Shown here: piece after piece, positions 54,924-63,396 of the stretch
Numbering within the stretch: position 1 is the first letter of the stretch
How the letters are laid out: the number at the start of each line of letters is the position of its first letter
Source: Cetobacterium ceti
Lineage (GTDB): Bacteria; Fusobacteriota; Fusobacteriia; Fusobacteriales; Fusobacteriaceae
Direction of reading: 5' to 3'
Length of the DNA: 64,000 nt
Assembly: GCF_900167275.1 (NCBI RefSeq)
Contig: NZ_FUWX01000005.1
Span: forward strand, 186,001-250,000
Made by a program: the position numbers and the translations under genes
The notes under the pieces: generated by a model
The model's input: the letters and a program-made list of their open reading frames with translations, nothing else
What the model was told of the DNA's origin: nothing
Databases searched by the model: none

Positions 54924-56306
54924 CTAAAATACTATATTAATATTATGAATTTTTTTCTTTTCTACTGGTTTATATTTATTTTCTAAATATCCCTTAGCTA
55001 TTTGAGGGAACATTGCATACTCTAATACTTCCTCATCTGATTTTGCTAAGTCTCCAATTTCTGCTTTAATTGTTTCAAATTCTGGCTCTAATAAATCTGC
55101 AGGTCTTCCTGTAAATACTTCCTCGTCACCTATTATTTTCTTTCTAACTTCTTCATTAACAGGTGCTGGTGATTTACCATATAGTCCCTTAACATAGTCT
55201 TTTATTTCTTTTGGAACCATTTTATATCTCTCTCCAACTAATACATTGAAAACAGCCTGTGTTCCAACCATTTGACTTAATGGAGTTACTAAAGGTGGAT
55301 ATCCTAAATCTTCTCTAACTCTTGGAATTTCCTTTAAAACTTCTTCATATCTATCAGAAGCTTTTTGAGCTTTTAATTGAGAAACTAAGTTTGATAACAT
55401 TCCTCCTGGTAACTGATACTCAAGAATACTTGGTTCTACAAATAAAGCTTGAGGATTTAAAGTTCCATTATCTACATATTTTTTTCTTATTGGTTTTAAA
55501 TATTCTGCAATTTCTTTTAATAAAGTCATATTTAATTGAGGATCTCTAGGACTTCCTGCTAAGGCTCTTGCCATAGATTCAGTAGCTGGTTGAGAAGTTC
55601 CTCCTGCAAATGTTGATACTGCAGTATCTATAATATCAATTCCTGCTTCAACGGCTCTTAAATATAACATACTTGCTATTCCACTTGTAGCGTGTGTATG
55701 TAATTCTAAAGGTACGTTAATTACAGATTTTAATTCTTTTATTAATTTATATCCATGATCAGGTAATAAAATTCCTGCCATATCTTTTATAACAATTGAA
55801 TCTGCTCCTAATTTTTCCATTTCTTGAGCTAAATTTTTATAATATTCAATAGTATGAATTGGACTTATTGTATATGAAATCGCCATTTGACAATGTCCGC
55901 CATATTTTTTAGTCGCTTGTGCTGCCACTCTAACGTTTCTTACATCATTTAGAGCATCAAAAATTCTAATAATATCTATTCCATTTTCAATAGATTTTTG
56001 AACAAATTTTTCTACTAGATCATCACTATAATGACGATATCCTAATAAATTTTGTCCTCTAAGTAACATCTGTAACTTAGTATTTTTTACTCTTTTTCTT
56101 ATTTCTCTTAATCTCTCCCATGGGTCTTCATTTAAGAATCTAATGCATGCATCAAATGTTGCTCCTCCCCATACTTCTAGAGCATGGTATCCCACTTGAT
56201 CCATTTTCTCTAAAATTGGAAGTATTTCAGCAGTTGTTAATCTAGTTGCGATTAATGACTGATGCCCATCTCTTAAACATGTTTCTGTTATTTTTAACTT
56301 TTCCAA
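54924..56306 (-). CDS. oadA: Oxaloacetate decarboxylase alpha chain (carboxyltransferase part)
   Basis: A 460-aa carboxyltransferase. The TIM barrel opens ITETCLRDGHQSLIATRL (residues 6-23, metal-binding Asp). It also has EVWGGATFDACIRFLNEDPW, MLLRGQNLLGYRHY, the VIKDMAGILLPD lysine region near 172, and LHTHATSGIASM (metal His). The C-terminal conserved domain ends near 430 without a biotin domain, which is encoded separately. First gene after its own promoter and operator. Confidence 0.94.
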   Translation of the reverse strand: MEKLKITETCLRDGHQSLIATRLTTAEILPILEKMDQVGYHALEVWGGATFDACIRFLNEDPWERLREIRKRVKNTKLQMLLRGQNLLGYRHYSDDLVEKFVQKSIENGIDIIRIFDALNDVRNVRVAAQATKKYGGHCQMAISYTISPIHTIEYYKNLAQEMEKLGADSIVIKDMAGILLPDHGYKLIKELKSVINVPLELHTHATSGIASMLYLRAVEAGIDIIDTAVSTFAGGTSQPATESMARALAGSPRDPQLNMTLLKEIAEYLKPIRKKYVDNGTLNPQALFVEPSILEYQLPGGMLSNLVSQLKAQKASDRYEEVLKEIPRVREDLGYPPLVTPLSQMVGTQAVFNVLVGERYKMVPKEIKDYVKGLYGKSPAPVNEEVRKKIIGDEEVFTGRPADLLEPEFETIKAEIGDLAKSDEEVLEYAMFPQIAKGYLENKYKPVEKKKIHNINIVF

Positions 56307-56338
56307 GAGAATATCACTCCTTCTACAATATTTTAAGT

Positions 56339-56357
56339 TTTGTATACAGTATCCAAA
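56339..56357. promoter_or_regulatory. Probable GntR-family operator of the oadA operon
   Basis: TTTGTATACAGTATCCAAA: a 19-base near-perfect palindrome (8 of 9 pairs). It lies just downstream of the predicted oadA transcription start and shares TATACAGTAT with the site before citS. FCD-type GntR proteins bind such short palindromes. Confidence 0.65.
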
Positions 56358-56367
56358 TTCCTCTATA

Positions 56368-56396
56368 AGAGTAATACTTTTTCTTCACTTTGTCAA
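56368..56396 (-). promoter_or_regulatory. Promoter of the oadA-citDEF operon
   Basis: Minus strand consensus TTGACA (56391-56396), 17-base spacer, TACTCT (56368-56373, weak -10). It follows the citS terminator and precedes the operator. Confidence 0.55.
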
Positions 56397-56406
56397 TAGG
56401 AATATG

Positions 56407-56448
56407 AAAAAAAAGCCACAGTCTTTCACTTAGAGTGTTAGCTGTGGC
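56407..56448 (-). terminator. Terminator after citS
   Basis: Minus strand GCCACAG...CTGTGGC stem (7 bp) closing a loop with an inner CACT/AGTG hairpin, followed by eight T. Confidence 0.75.
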
Positions 56449-56472
56449 TGTGTAAATTTCTATATTAATACA

Positions 56473-57822
56473 TTATGCAAATAATCCGAAGATTACAGAA
56501 CCTAATATTAATACCATTGCTCCACCAATTCTTGATGAAATTTGTGCATAAGATATTAAGTTCATTCTATCTGCAGCTCCAAGAACGGCGATATCTCCTG
56601 ATCCACCTCTATTAGCCATACAAAGACCAGCTGTGATAGCTGCTTCGATTGGATAGAATTTCATTGGTCTTGCTAATAACATAATAGCTGCAACAGCACC
56701 AAATACGATACCAATAGCGATAATTAAGTTTCCAAATGTTAAAGCGTTGATGATTTCTTGAACGTCAGTTCCAAATCCAACTGCTGCCATTAGGATCCAA
56801 ATTGTATATTTAGCAAAGAATGATTGCATTCTCTTAGCTCCAGCTTTTATTCTTAAAGGTACAACGTCCATTAAGTTTAAAGCGATAACAATTAATACTA
56901 AGAATGCTAATCTATGTATTTCAAACGGCATATTTAATGCGCTCCATACTTTTGATAATAAGTTAGCAATTATAAAGATAATACCAGTCATAAATAAAGC
57001 TGCTGCAAAATCTTGTTGTCCAACATCTTGAGCTTCCTCTTCTTTTTCCTCTTCGTAATCAGCTGCATTAGCTACAACTAATTGTCCGTGTCCAGTTAAA
57101 GAAGGTCTTTTTTCTCCAAGTTCTTTTAATAAAGCACCTGTTAAAATTGCTATAACGTTAGCTATAGTTAAGATTGAAATTGCAAATGCAAACCACTCTT
57201 GAGGGTTTCTACCTGTTTTTTGTCCCCACATCTCTGATAAAGGAATAGCTCCTGCTCCAGTTCCTCCACCCATGATTGGAAGTACATAGTTCATAATAAC
57301 ATCTAAAGGTGCCTTACCGAATAATAATCCGATAACAACTCCTCCAACTGCAGCTCCAACAACTCCAATTGCTAATAAAGGAATATATCCAACGATTGAT
57401 TTAACCAATGTCTTTCTATTTACAGTTAAGATAGATCCAACGATTAATGCTGGAATAAATATCTCTAAGAAGTTAACTGGTTGCTTTCCATAGAAAACAT
57501 CAATACTTTTTAAAACAGTAGCTGGAACCATATTGTAAGTTCCCATAACAGCTGACATGAAGAATACTAATACAGTACCTCCTCCAATGTAGTCGTTCCA
57601 AATAGGAATTCTATCTCCGATTTCTCCAAATAGTATTCCAAATACTGCTAAAATACCTAAAATAGATATAAAGTTTGGTCTTAAGAATCCTGCTTCTTTT
57701 CCACCAAATGGTACATATACAACAATTGCTGTTACTATTAACATTCCTAGGAATACTGGTAATGTTAATCCGCCCCATTTGAACTCTTTTGGATTAAAAA
57801 GTTCTTTGAAATTTTTTGCCAT
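56473..57822 (-). CDS. citS: 2-hydroxycarboxylate (citrate) transporter, CitS family
   Basis: 2HCT family symporter, 449 aa, about eleven membrane helices. The two re-entrant loop signatures are present: MGGGTGAGAIPLSEMWG near 190 and ANRGGSGDIAVLGAADRM near 405. A hydrophilic acidic loop (about 250-275) separates the halves. Family members carry citrate or malate with Na+; context with citrate lyase and the Na+-pumping decarboxylase points to citrate. It has its own promoter, operator and terminator. Confidence 0.92.
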   Translation of the reverse strand: MAKNFKELFNPKEFKWGGLTLPVFLGMLIVTAIVVYVPFGGKEAGFLRPNFISILGILAVFGILFGEIGDRIPIWNDYIGGGTVLVFFMSAVMGTYNMVPATVLKSIDVFYGKQPVNFLEIFIPALIVGSILTVNRKTLVKSIVGYIPLLAIGVVGAAVGGVVIGLLFGKAPLDVIMNYVLPIMGGGTGAGAIPLSEMWGQKTGRNPQEWFAFAISILTIANVIAILTGALLKELGEKRPSLTGHGQLVVANAADYEEEKEEEAQDVGQQDFAAALFMTGIIFIIANLLSKVWSALNMPFEIHRLAFLVLIVIALNLMDVVPLRIKAGAKRMQSFFAKYTIWILMAAVGFGTDVQEIINALTFGNLIIAIGIVFGAVAAIMLLARPMKFYPIEAAITAGLCMANRGGSGDIAVLGAADRMNLISYAQISSRIGGAMVLILGSVIFGLFA

Positions 57823-57845
57823 TTTCCTCTCTCCTTTTTCCTTAT

Positions 57846-57863
57846 TATACAGTATTCTGTATA
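57846..57863. promoter_or_regulatory. Probable GntR-family operator upstream of citS
   Basis: TATACAG-TATT-CTGTATA: a perfect 7-bp inverted repeat just downstream of the predicted citS start site. It shares TATACAGTAT with the oadA site. Confidence 0.65.
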
Positions 57864-57882
57864 CATAAATACTCGCTCTATG

Positions 57883-57911
57883 ATGATATTACATTTAGAT
57901 GAATTTGTCAA
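57883..57911 (-). promoter_or_regulatory. Promoter of citS
   Basis: Minus strand TTGACA (57906-57911), 17-base spacer, TATCAT (57883-57888). The operator lies about 13 to 30 bases after the predicted start, a position suited to repression. Confidence 0.7.
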
Positions 57912-57920
57912 CTTCTAAAA

Positions 57921-57948
57921 TAAAAAAGATCGATTTTTAAATCGACCC
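57921..57948 (-). terminator. Terminator after the GntR regulator gene
   Basis: Minus strand GGTCGATTT/AAATCGATC stem with a 2-base loop followed by TTTTTTATTTT. Confidence 0.75.
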
Positions 57949-57954
57949 TTATTT

Positions 57955-58599
57955 TTAGTCAACTCTCTTCAGTAGGAAGTTCATTGAGTCTTCAAGATGT
58001 TTCCTATTAATTCTTAAAGCTTCTGGTAAATTTTTATTCTTTATTTCTTTTACTAAATCTACATGCTCATCATAAGCTATTCTTCTTCTTATCTTATCAT
58101 TTAAACTAATCATTCTAAATCTTCTTAAGTATAAGTTTATGTTATTTATCATTTCTACTACTCTTTTTAAATTAGATAGACTATAAAATAATGAATTAAA
58201 ATGTGCAAAATGCTCTATGACTTCCTTTGAATTTTCATCCTTACTCATTAATGTTCGAGTTTCACTTAAAAGTTCCTCTAAATTTTCTAATTTTTTTTCT
58301 CCAGAATTTATAAGTTCCTCAATTATAATCCCTTCTAAGGCTATTCTAATTTTATAAATCTCTCTTATATCTTCCTTTGTTATTTTTTTTACTATAACTC
58401 CACCCTTAGAACTTACCTCAACTAATCCCTCTAATTCAAGCATTCTTATTGCTTCTCTAATAGGTGTTCTACTTATATTAAATTTTTCTGCATATTCTAA
58501 TTCGACTATTCTTTCCCCAGAAGCTATCTCTCCTGCAATAATCATTTCTTTCAATTGCTCATAAACTTGTTCTCTTATTGGTTTATTTTTTTGAATCAA
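57955..58599 (-). CDS. GntR/FCD-family transcription regulator, likely of citrate genes
   Basis: FadR-subfamily GntR protein, 214 aa. A winged helix-turn-helix (about 8-75, IREQVYEQLKEMIIAGEI, NISRTPIREAIRMLELEGLV in part) is joined to an all-helical FCD ligand domain (about 80-214) with HFAHFNSLFYSLS. TTG start with GGAGG 8 nt upstream; it overlaps the pseudouridine synthase gene by 17 bases. Divergent members named CitO/CitI control citrate genes in other bacteria. Here its place beside citS suggests the same. Confidence 0.87.
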   Translation of the reverse strand: MIQKNKPIREQVYEQLKEMIIAGEIASGERIVELEYAEKFNISRTPIREAIRMLELEGLVEVSSKGGVIVKKITKEDIREIYKIRIALEGIIIEELINSGEKKLENLEELLSETRTLMSKDENSKEVIEHFAHFNSLFYSLSNLKRVVEMINNINLYLRRFRMISLNDKIRRRIAYDEHVDLVKEIKNKNLPEALRINRKHLEDSMNFLLKRVD

Positions 58600-59503
58600 T
58601 TTTCTTCCCTCCTGAGTTTCTCTCCCAATTTTTTTCTTTGAAATGTTCAGGTAATGGAATTTCTACTTGGATACTGCATTTAGAAATTTCACAATAATAG
58701 GAACATAAATACATCTCTTTTTCATGATCCTTTGCCCCATATCTTCTATCTCCCACTATTGGATTCCCCATATTAGCCAATTGAACTCTTAATTGATGAG
58801 TTCTTCCTGTCTCAAGAGTTCCCTCTAATAAAGTTTTATTGCTGTATCTTTTTAAAGTTTTAAAATAGCTTATGCTAATTTTTCCATCTTTATCCTCTGA
58901 ATCTGTTTCAACAACCTTATCATCAATTTTCTTTAAATAATTTTTTATTGTAAATTTATCTTTTTTTATAACTCCATGAACTAAAATATAATACTTTTTT
59001 TCTACTCTATTTTCTCTTATCTCTTCAGATAATACTCTAGTTGCTATTAAATCCTTAGCTCCTATTATTAGTCCCGAAGTGGACTTATCGATTCTATTTA
59101 CAAAATTAAATTCTTGATTTTTATAGTAACTTTTCATCATTTCAGAGATTCCATAGTCATGCCCACTTCCTTTATGCATAACCATTTCTCCCTTTTTATT
59201 AAAAATTACTATATCTTTGTCTTCATAAACTATCCCAGCTTTTATAGTCTCAACATCACGAGAAGTTAATTTTATAAACTCCTGGTCTGAACTATCTTTA
59301 CTTGTCATTTCTACATTTAGAAAAATCTTAATTATATCCCCTAATTGTAATCTATAATTTTCCTTTTTCTTTTTTCCGTTTATCTTTATCTTTCCAACTC
59401 TAATTCCTTTAAAAATTTCAGTTAAAGGTAAATCTGGAAATTTTTTTCTTAAAAATTTATCTAGTCTCACATCTTCATAATTTTTTTCTACTATATATTC
59501 CAT
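58583..59503 (-). CDS. RluA-family pseudouridine synthase
   Basis: RluC/RluD-like enzyme, 306 aa. An N-terminal S4 RNA-binding domain (about 13-75) precedes the catalytic domain with the active Asp in FVNRIDKSTSGLIIGAKD near 137 and GRTHQLRVQLANMGNPIVGD near 233 (both cited in part). The motif has Asn where RluA enzymes usually have His (HRLD). rRNA target unknown. Overlaps the GntR gene. Confidence 0.88.
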   Translation of the reverse strand: MEYIVEKNYEDVRLDKFLRKKFPDLPLTEIFKGIRVGKIKINGKKKKENYRLQLGDIIKIFLNVEMTSKDSSDQEFIKLTSRDVETIKAGIVYEDKDIVIFNKKGEMVMHKGSGHDYGISEMMKSYYKNQEFNFVNRIDKSTSGLIIGAKDLIATRVLSEEIRENRVEKKYYILVHGVIKKDKFTIKNYLKKIDDKVVETDSEDKDGKISISYFKTLKRYSNKTLLEGTLETGRTHQLRVQLANMGNPIVGDRRYGAKDHEKEMYLCSYYCEISKCSIQVEIPLPEHFKEKNWERNSGGKKIDSKK

Positions 59504-59515
59504 ATTATATAACTC

Positions 59516-60619
59516 CTAATCCTTATAAACTTTTACACTTTGAACTATTCCTAACATCATAAATGCAAATAAAAATGATGTTCCTCCATAACTCATTAGT
59601 AATAATGGTAATCCTGTTACGGGCATTACTCCCATTATCATACCAACATTTACTACTATATGAAAGAAAAATATTGCAGCTATTCCATAGCAAACTAATT
59701 TTCCATATTGATCTGAGGAGTCTGCTATCTTTAAAATTTGAAATATTAATACTAAATATAATAATATTAATACAACTCCTCCTACAAATCCTCTCTCTTC
59801 TAAAAATACAGATCCTATAAAGTCCGTATGAGATTCTGGTAAAAATCTTAATTTACTTTGAGTCCCCTTTAAAAATCCTTTCCCATAAAATCCCCCTGAA
59901 CCTATGGCAATCATAGATTGTGTAACATTCCATCCACTACCTAACATATCTGCTTCTGGATTTAAAAAAGTTAGTATTCTTTGTTTTTGATACTCTTTTA
60001 GAAAAAAGAAATATGCAACTGGAATCATTGAAATTCCAGAAAAAATTGTAATACCTAAGGATAACCAATCTATTCCATTTATAAAAATTAAAGTCATATA
60101 GATAAATAGTAACACTAGAGAAGTTCCTAAATCTGGTTGTTTTGCAATCAATAAAAAAATAGGCAAAACATGCATCCCTGTAAAAAACATATTTTTTAAT
60201 CCTGAAAATCTTTCCCTGTATTTACTAGATAAAACCTCTGAAAATGTAAGTACTACCAATAGTTTTGCAAATTCTGAAGGTTGAACAGTAAGAGGTCCAA
60301 CACTTATCCATCTTTGTGCTCCTAACCTCTTATGTCCTATTACATAAACAGATAAAAGTAAGAGAATATTTAAAATATATATTATTTTATAATATTTTCC
60401 ATATTTTCTGTAATCAATAAAAGAAAATACGAAATAAACTATAACCCCTAGGGCTATCCAAACCATTTCCTTATAAAAAAATGAATCAGTTCTATAGTAA
60501 GTTGCACTATATACAGTCATTAAACTTAAGGCTACTATACAAAAAGCTGTATATAATATCCCGTTATTCATTTTTTTTATTTTCTTCAGGGCTAATATAA
60601 ATTCTCTATTTTTACCCAT
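59516..60619 (-). CDS. rodA: Peptidoglycan glycosyltransferase RodA (SEDS family)
   Basis: SEDS protein, 367 aa, ten membrane helices. Blocks: YVIGHKRLGAQRWISVGPL and VQPSEFAKLLVVL near 100-125, AKQPDLGTSLVLL near 160, ESHTDFIGSVFLEERGFVGG near 260 (in part) and VTGLPLLLMSYGGTSF near 335. The RodA rather than FtsW identity rests on length and general look. No PBP2 or MreB gene lies adjacent. Confidence 0.88.
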   Translation of the reverse strand: MGKNREFILALKKIKKMNNGILYTAFCIVALSLMTVYSATYYRTDSFFYKEMVWIALGVIVYFVFSFIDYRKYGKYYKIIYILNILLLLSVYVIGHKRLGAQRWISVGPLTVQPSEFAKLLVVLTFSEVLSSKYRERFSGLKNMFFTGMHVLPIFLLIAKQPDLGTSLVLLFIYMTLIFINGIDWLSLGITIFSGISMIPVAYFFFLKEYQKQRILTFLNPEADMLGSGWNVTQSMIAIGSGGFYGKGFLKGTQSKLRFLPESHTDFIGSVFLEERGFVGGVVLILLYLVLIFQILKIADSSDQYGKLVCYGIAAIFFFHIVVNVGMIMGVMPVTGLPLLLMSYGGTSFLFAFMMLGIVQSVKVYKD

Positions 60620-60632
60620 TTATAAATTCCTC

Positions 60633-61073
60633 CTATTTTCCCGTATGTCCAAAGCCTCCTGAAGCTCTTTCACTCTCTTCTAAATTTTCTACTTTTTTAA
60701 AGTTCATTCTGTATACTTTTTGTAATACAAGTTGAGCTATTCTTTCTCCTGGCTCAATTGTGTAAGGAGTTCCACTTAAATTAATCATTATAATTTTTAT
60801 TTCTCCTCTATAATCTGAATCTATTGTTCCTGGAGAATTCACTAAAGAAATTCCATGTTTAATTGCCAACCCACTTCTAGGTCTAACTTGTACTTCAAAT
60901 CCCTCTGGTATTTCCATTTTAATTCCTGTAGGAACTAAATATCTTTCCAATGAATTTAAAACTATCGGTTCCTCTATATTAGCTCTAACATCCATTCCTG
61001 CTGCTCCAGTAGTCATATATTGTGGAACTTCAACTCCTGAATCTAAAACTATTTTAACTAAAATATCTTCCAT
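60633..61073 (-). CDS. dut: dUTP diphosphatase
   Basis: Trimeric dUTPase, 146 aa. The five motifs are visible: AAGMDVRA (near 24), PRSGLAIKHG (near 65), GTIDSDYRGEI (near 83), ERIAQLVLQ (near 107) and the C-terminal RASGGFGHTG. It controls dUTP incorporation into DNA. Confidence 0.95.
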   Translation of the reverse strand: MEDILVKIVLDSGVEVPQYMTTGAAGMDVRANIEEPIVLNSLERYLVPTGIKMEIPEGFEVQVRPRSGLAIKHGISLVNSPGTIDSDYRGEIKIIMINLSGTPYTIEPGERIAQLVLQKVYRMNFKKVENLEESERASGGFGHTGK

Positions 61074-61088
61074 TTCTTATTTTCCCTT

Positions 61089-62312
61089 CTATATATCTCC
61101 CAAAATAGTTTGAGAGTAATATTTTTCATTAAATATTTCCTTTGCTGCTTCTTTTATATCTTCTAAAGTTATACTTTCAACTTTTTCTATTGATTCCTCT
61201 ACATCTTTTACTTCTCCGTAAAGCATATATGAATTTGCCATTCTATTCATTTTACCTTTACTGCTTTCTAAGCCAAATGTAAACATACTTAAAAATTGAT
61301 TTTTAGACTTTTGAAGTTCATATTCTGTTATTCCATTCTCTTTAATATCCTCAAACTCTTCTTTTATAAGATCTAAAACTTCCTTATAATTTTCCTTTGT
61401 TGTTCCTGCATAAATTGTGAAAAGTCCTCCCTCTTCAAATGAAGAAGAATATCCATAAACTGAATAAGCTAATCCTCTTTCCTCTCTAATTTTTTGGAAA
61501 AGTCTAGCACTCATATTTCCACCTAAAACATTTATGATAATTGCAACTGGATATTTATACTTGTCTAAAAGACTTACTCCCTTTGTATTAAAACAAAGAT
61601 GAATTTGATTTGTTTCTTGCTTTATTAAATGCTCTCCATTATTTATAGACATTTTATAATCTATATCTCTAGTTTTTTCTGAACCTTTTAAATTTCCAAA
61701 AGTTTCATTTAATTGATTAAATAATTCATCCTCTTTAATTCTACCTGCCACAGAAATTACAATATTTTCTGGACAATATCTCTCATAAAAATATTCAGAC
61801 AATATTTTTCTATCAATTTTTTTTAGACTTTCAACTGTTCCTAAAACATTTTTTCCTTGAGGTCCACCTAAAGCAAATCTTATATTTTCCTCATGTATAA
61901 CTTCTTCTGGAATGTCCTCATACATTCTTATTTCTTCAATAATTACATTTCTTTCTTTTTCTAGATTTTCATCAGTAAAAGTAGAGTTTAAAAACATATC
62001 AGCTAATATATCTACTCCCTTTGTTAATCTTTCTGAAAGCATCTGAATATAATATACTGTAGTTTCCCTACTTGTATAGGCATTTATCATTCCACCTTCG
62101 TTATCTATCTCCTCAGAAATATCCTTTGCACTTCTATTTGTAGTACCTTTAAACATCATGTGCTCTAGAAAATGAGAAACCCCATCCTCTATTAATTTTT
62201 CATCCTTTGCCCCTGTTTTTACAAAAATACCTAGAGATACTGTATTTATATTTTCTATATTTTCCATTAATACAGGTATACCATTTTTTAATTTTCTAAC
62301 GTCGACTTTCAT
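61089..62312 (-). CDS. M16-family zinc protease (processing peptidase-like)
   Basis: M16 peptidase, 407 aa. The inverted zinc motif HFLEHMMFKGT is near residue 47 (HxxEH), with the distal Glu probably in ERNVIIEEIRMYED near 120. Bacterial homologues resemble mitochondrial processing peptidase beta. Target unknown. It sits between lptG-like and dut genes with short gaps. Confidence 0.9.
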   Translation of the reverse strand: MKVDVRKLKNGIPVLMENIENINTVSLGIFVKTGAKDEKLIEDGVSHFLEHMMFKGTTNRSAKDISEEIDNEGGMINAYTSRETTVYYIQMLSERLTKGVDILADMFLNSTFTDENLEKERNVIIEEIRMYEDIPEEVIHEENIRFALGGPQGKNVLGTVESLKKIDRKILSEYFYERYCPENIVISVAGRIKEDELFNQLNETFGNLKGSEKTRDIDYKMSINNGEHLIKQETNQIHLCFNTKGVSLLDKYKYPVAIIINVLGGNMSARLFQKIREERGLAYSVYGYSSSFEEGGLFTIYAGTTKENYKEVLDLIKEEFEDIKENGITEYELQKSKNQFLSMFTFGLESSKGKMNRMANSYMLYGEVKDVEESIEKVESITLEDIKEAAKEIFNEKYYSQTILGDI

Positions 62313-62319
62313 ACTCCTC

Positions 62320-63396
62320 CTAATATTCTGCTTTTTCCATAAAATATATTCCCAGCACTAAAAAAATAATATTCGGTATCCATCCCCCTATAAATGGATT
62401 TAATAATCCATTTTTACTTAAAGCCTCAAAGGACCCTTGGACAATATAATACCCATAACCTAAACCTACACTTAAAACTATACTAATTGCTGAAGCTCCT
62501 CTTACATATCTACTTCCTAAAGCTAATCCTAAAAATACTACTATAAAACTAGCAAAAGGAAAAGAATATCTTTGCCCTAAGGCAACTAAATATTCCCTTA
62601 CATCTCCACCTGTATTTCTAATTCCTCTTATAGCCTTTCTAATTTGACTATTTGAAAGAATATCAGGATCTACACTAATTGAAATAAATTTATCTGGATT
62701 TTCTCCATACTCTTTATTTTCATATACCTTGTGATATTCTGTGGTATTTTTTTCTGTATTAGTAATTGAAACTTTATTAAGTATCCAAGTATTGTTTTTA
62801 AAATCATATTTTCCATTTTGAGCTGTTACTATTTTTTCTATTTTATCAAAATCTTTATTCAGAGTGATAATCTCTATTTTTTCTCCTGTTCCCTTAACTC
62901 TATTTATATAATTCATATGATAAACTATATTATCATTTGTTCTTAAGAAAACGTTATCTTTACTTTCAGGAAGGGTAAATGTTCTCACTGTCCCACTTTT
63001 TAAATCTCTACTTCTTTTTAGAGCAATAGGATATATCTTATCATTTAAAATAAATACTCCTATAGATATTAAAATAGATATTAAAATTGGTCCTACAACT
63101 ATTCTTCTAAAACTTATTCCTGAAGTTTTTAAAGATATTATTTCTAAATTACTTGCCATTTTATTTATAGCCATTAAAGACCCTAATAAAACTGCTAAGG
63201 GAGCTACATTTATTAATATATCTGGTATTAAATATATAATATAGAAAATTGATTCCTTAGGAGTCATTCTTCCTTCACTTACATATCTAATTACTTTAAA
63301 AAGTTGACTAAGTATAAATATATTCACAAAGGCTATTAAACTTAGAAAAAAAGATTTTATAAAATTTTTACTTATATATATATCTAACTTTTTCAT
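62320..63396 (-). CDS. LptF/LptG (YjgP/YjgQ) family permease
   Basis: A 358-aa permease of the LPS export ABC complex. Six membrane helices: one near 12-32, two near 55-75 and 97-117, a periplasmic beta-jellyroll domain (about 125-265), and three C-terminal helices (about 275-355). It overlaps the following homologue by one base, so the pair is probably LptG and LptF; which is which is not certain. It confirms an outer membrane with LPS-like lipid. Confidence 0.86.
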   Translation of the reverse strand: MKKLDIYISKNFIKSFFLSLIAFVNIFILSQLFKVIRYVSEGRMTPKESIFYIIYLIPDILINVAPLAVLLGSLMAINKMASNLEIISLKTSGISFRRIVVGPILISILISIGVFILNDKIYPIALKRSRDLKSGTVRTFTLPESKDNVFLRTNDNIVYHMNYINRVKGTGEKIEIITLNKDFDKIEKIVTAQNGKYDFKNNTWILNKVSITNTEKNTTEYHKVYENKEYGENPDKFISISVDPDILSNSQIRKAIRGIRNTGGDVREYLVALGQRYSFPFASFIVVFLGLALGSRYVRGASAISIVLSVGLGYGYYIVQGSFEALSKNGLLNPFIGGWIPNIIFLVLGIYFMEKAEY

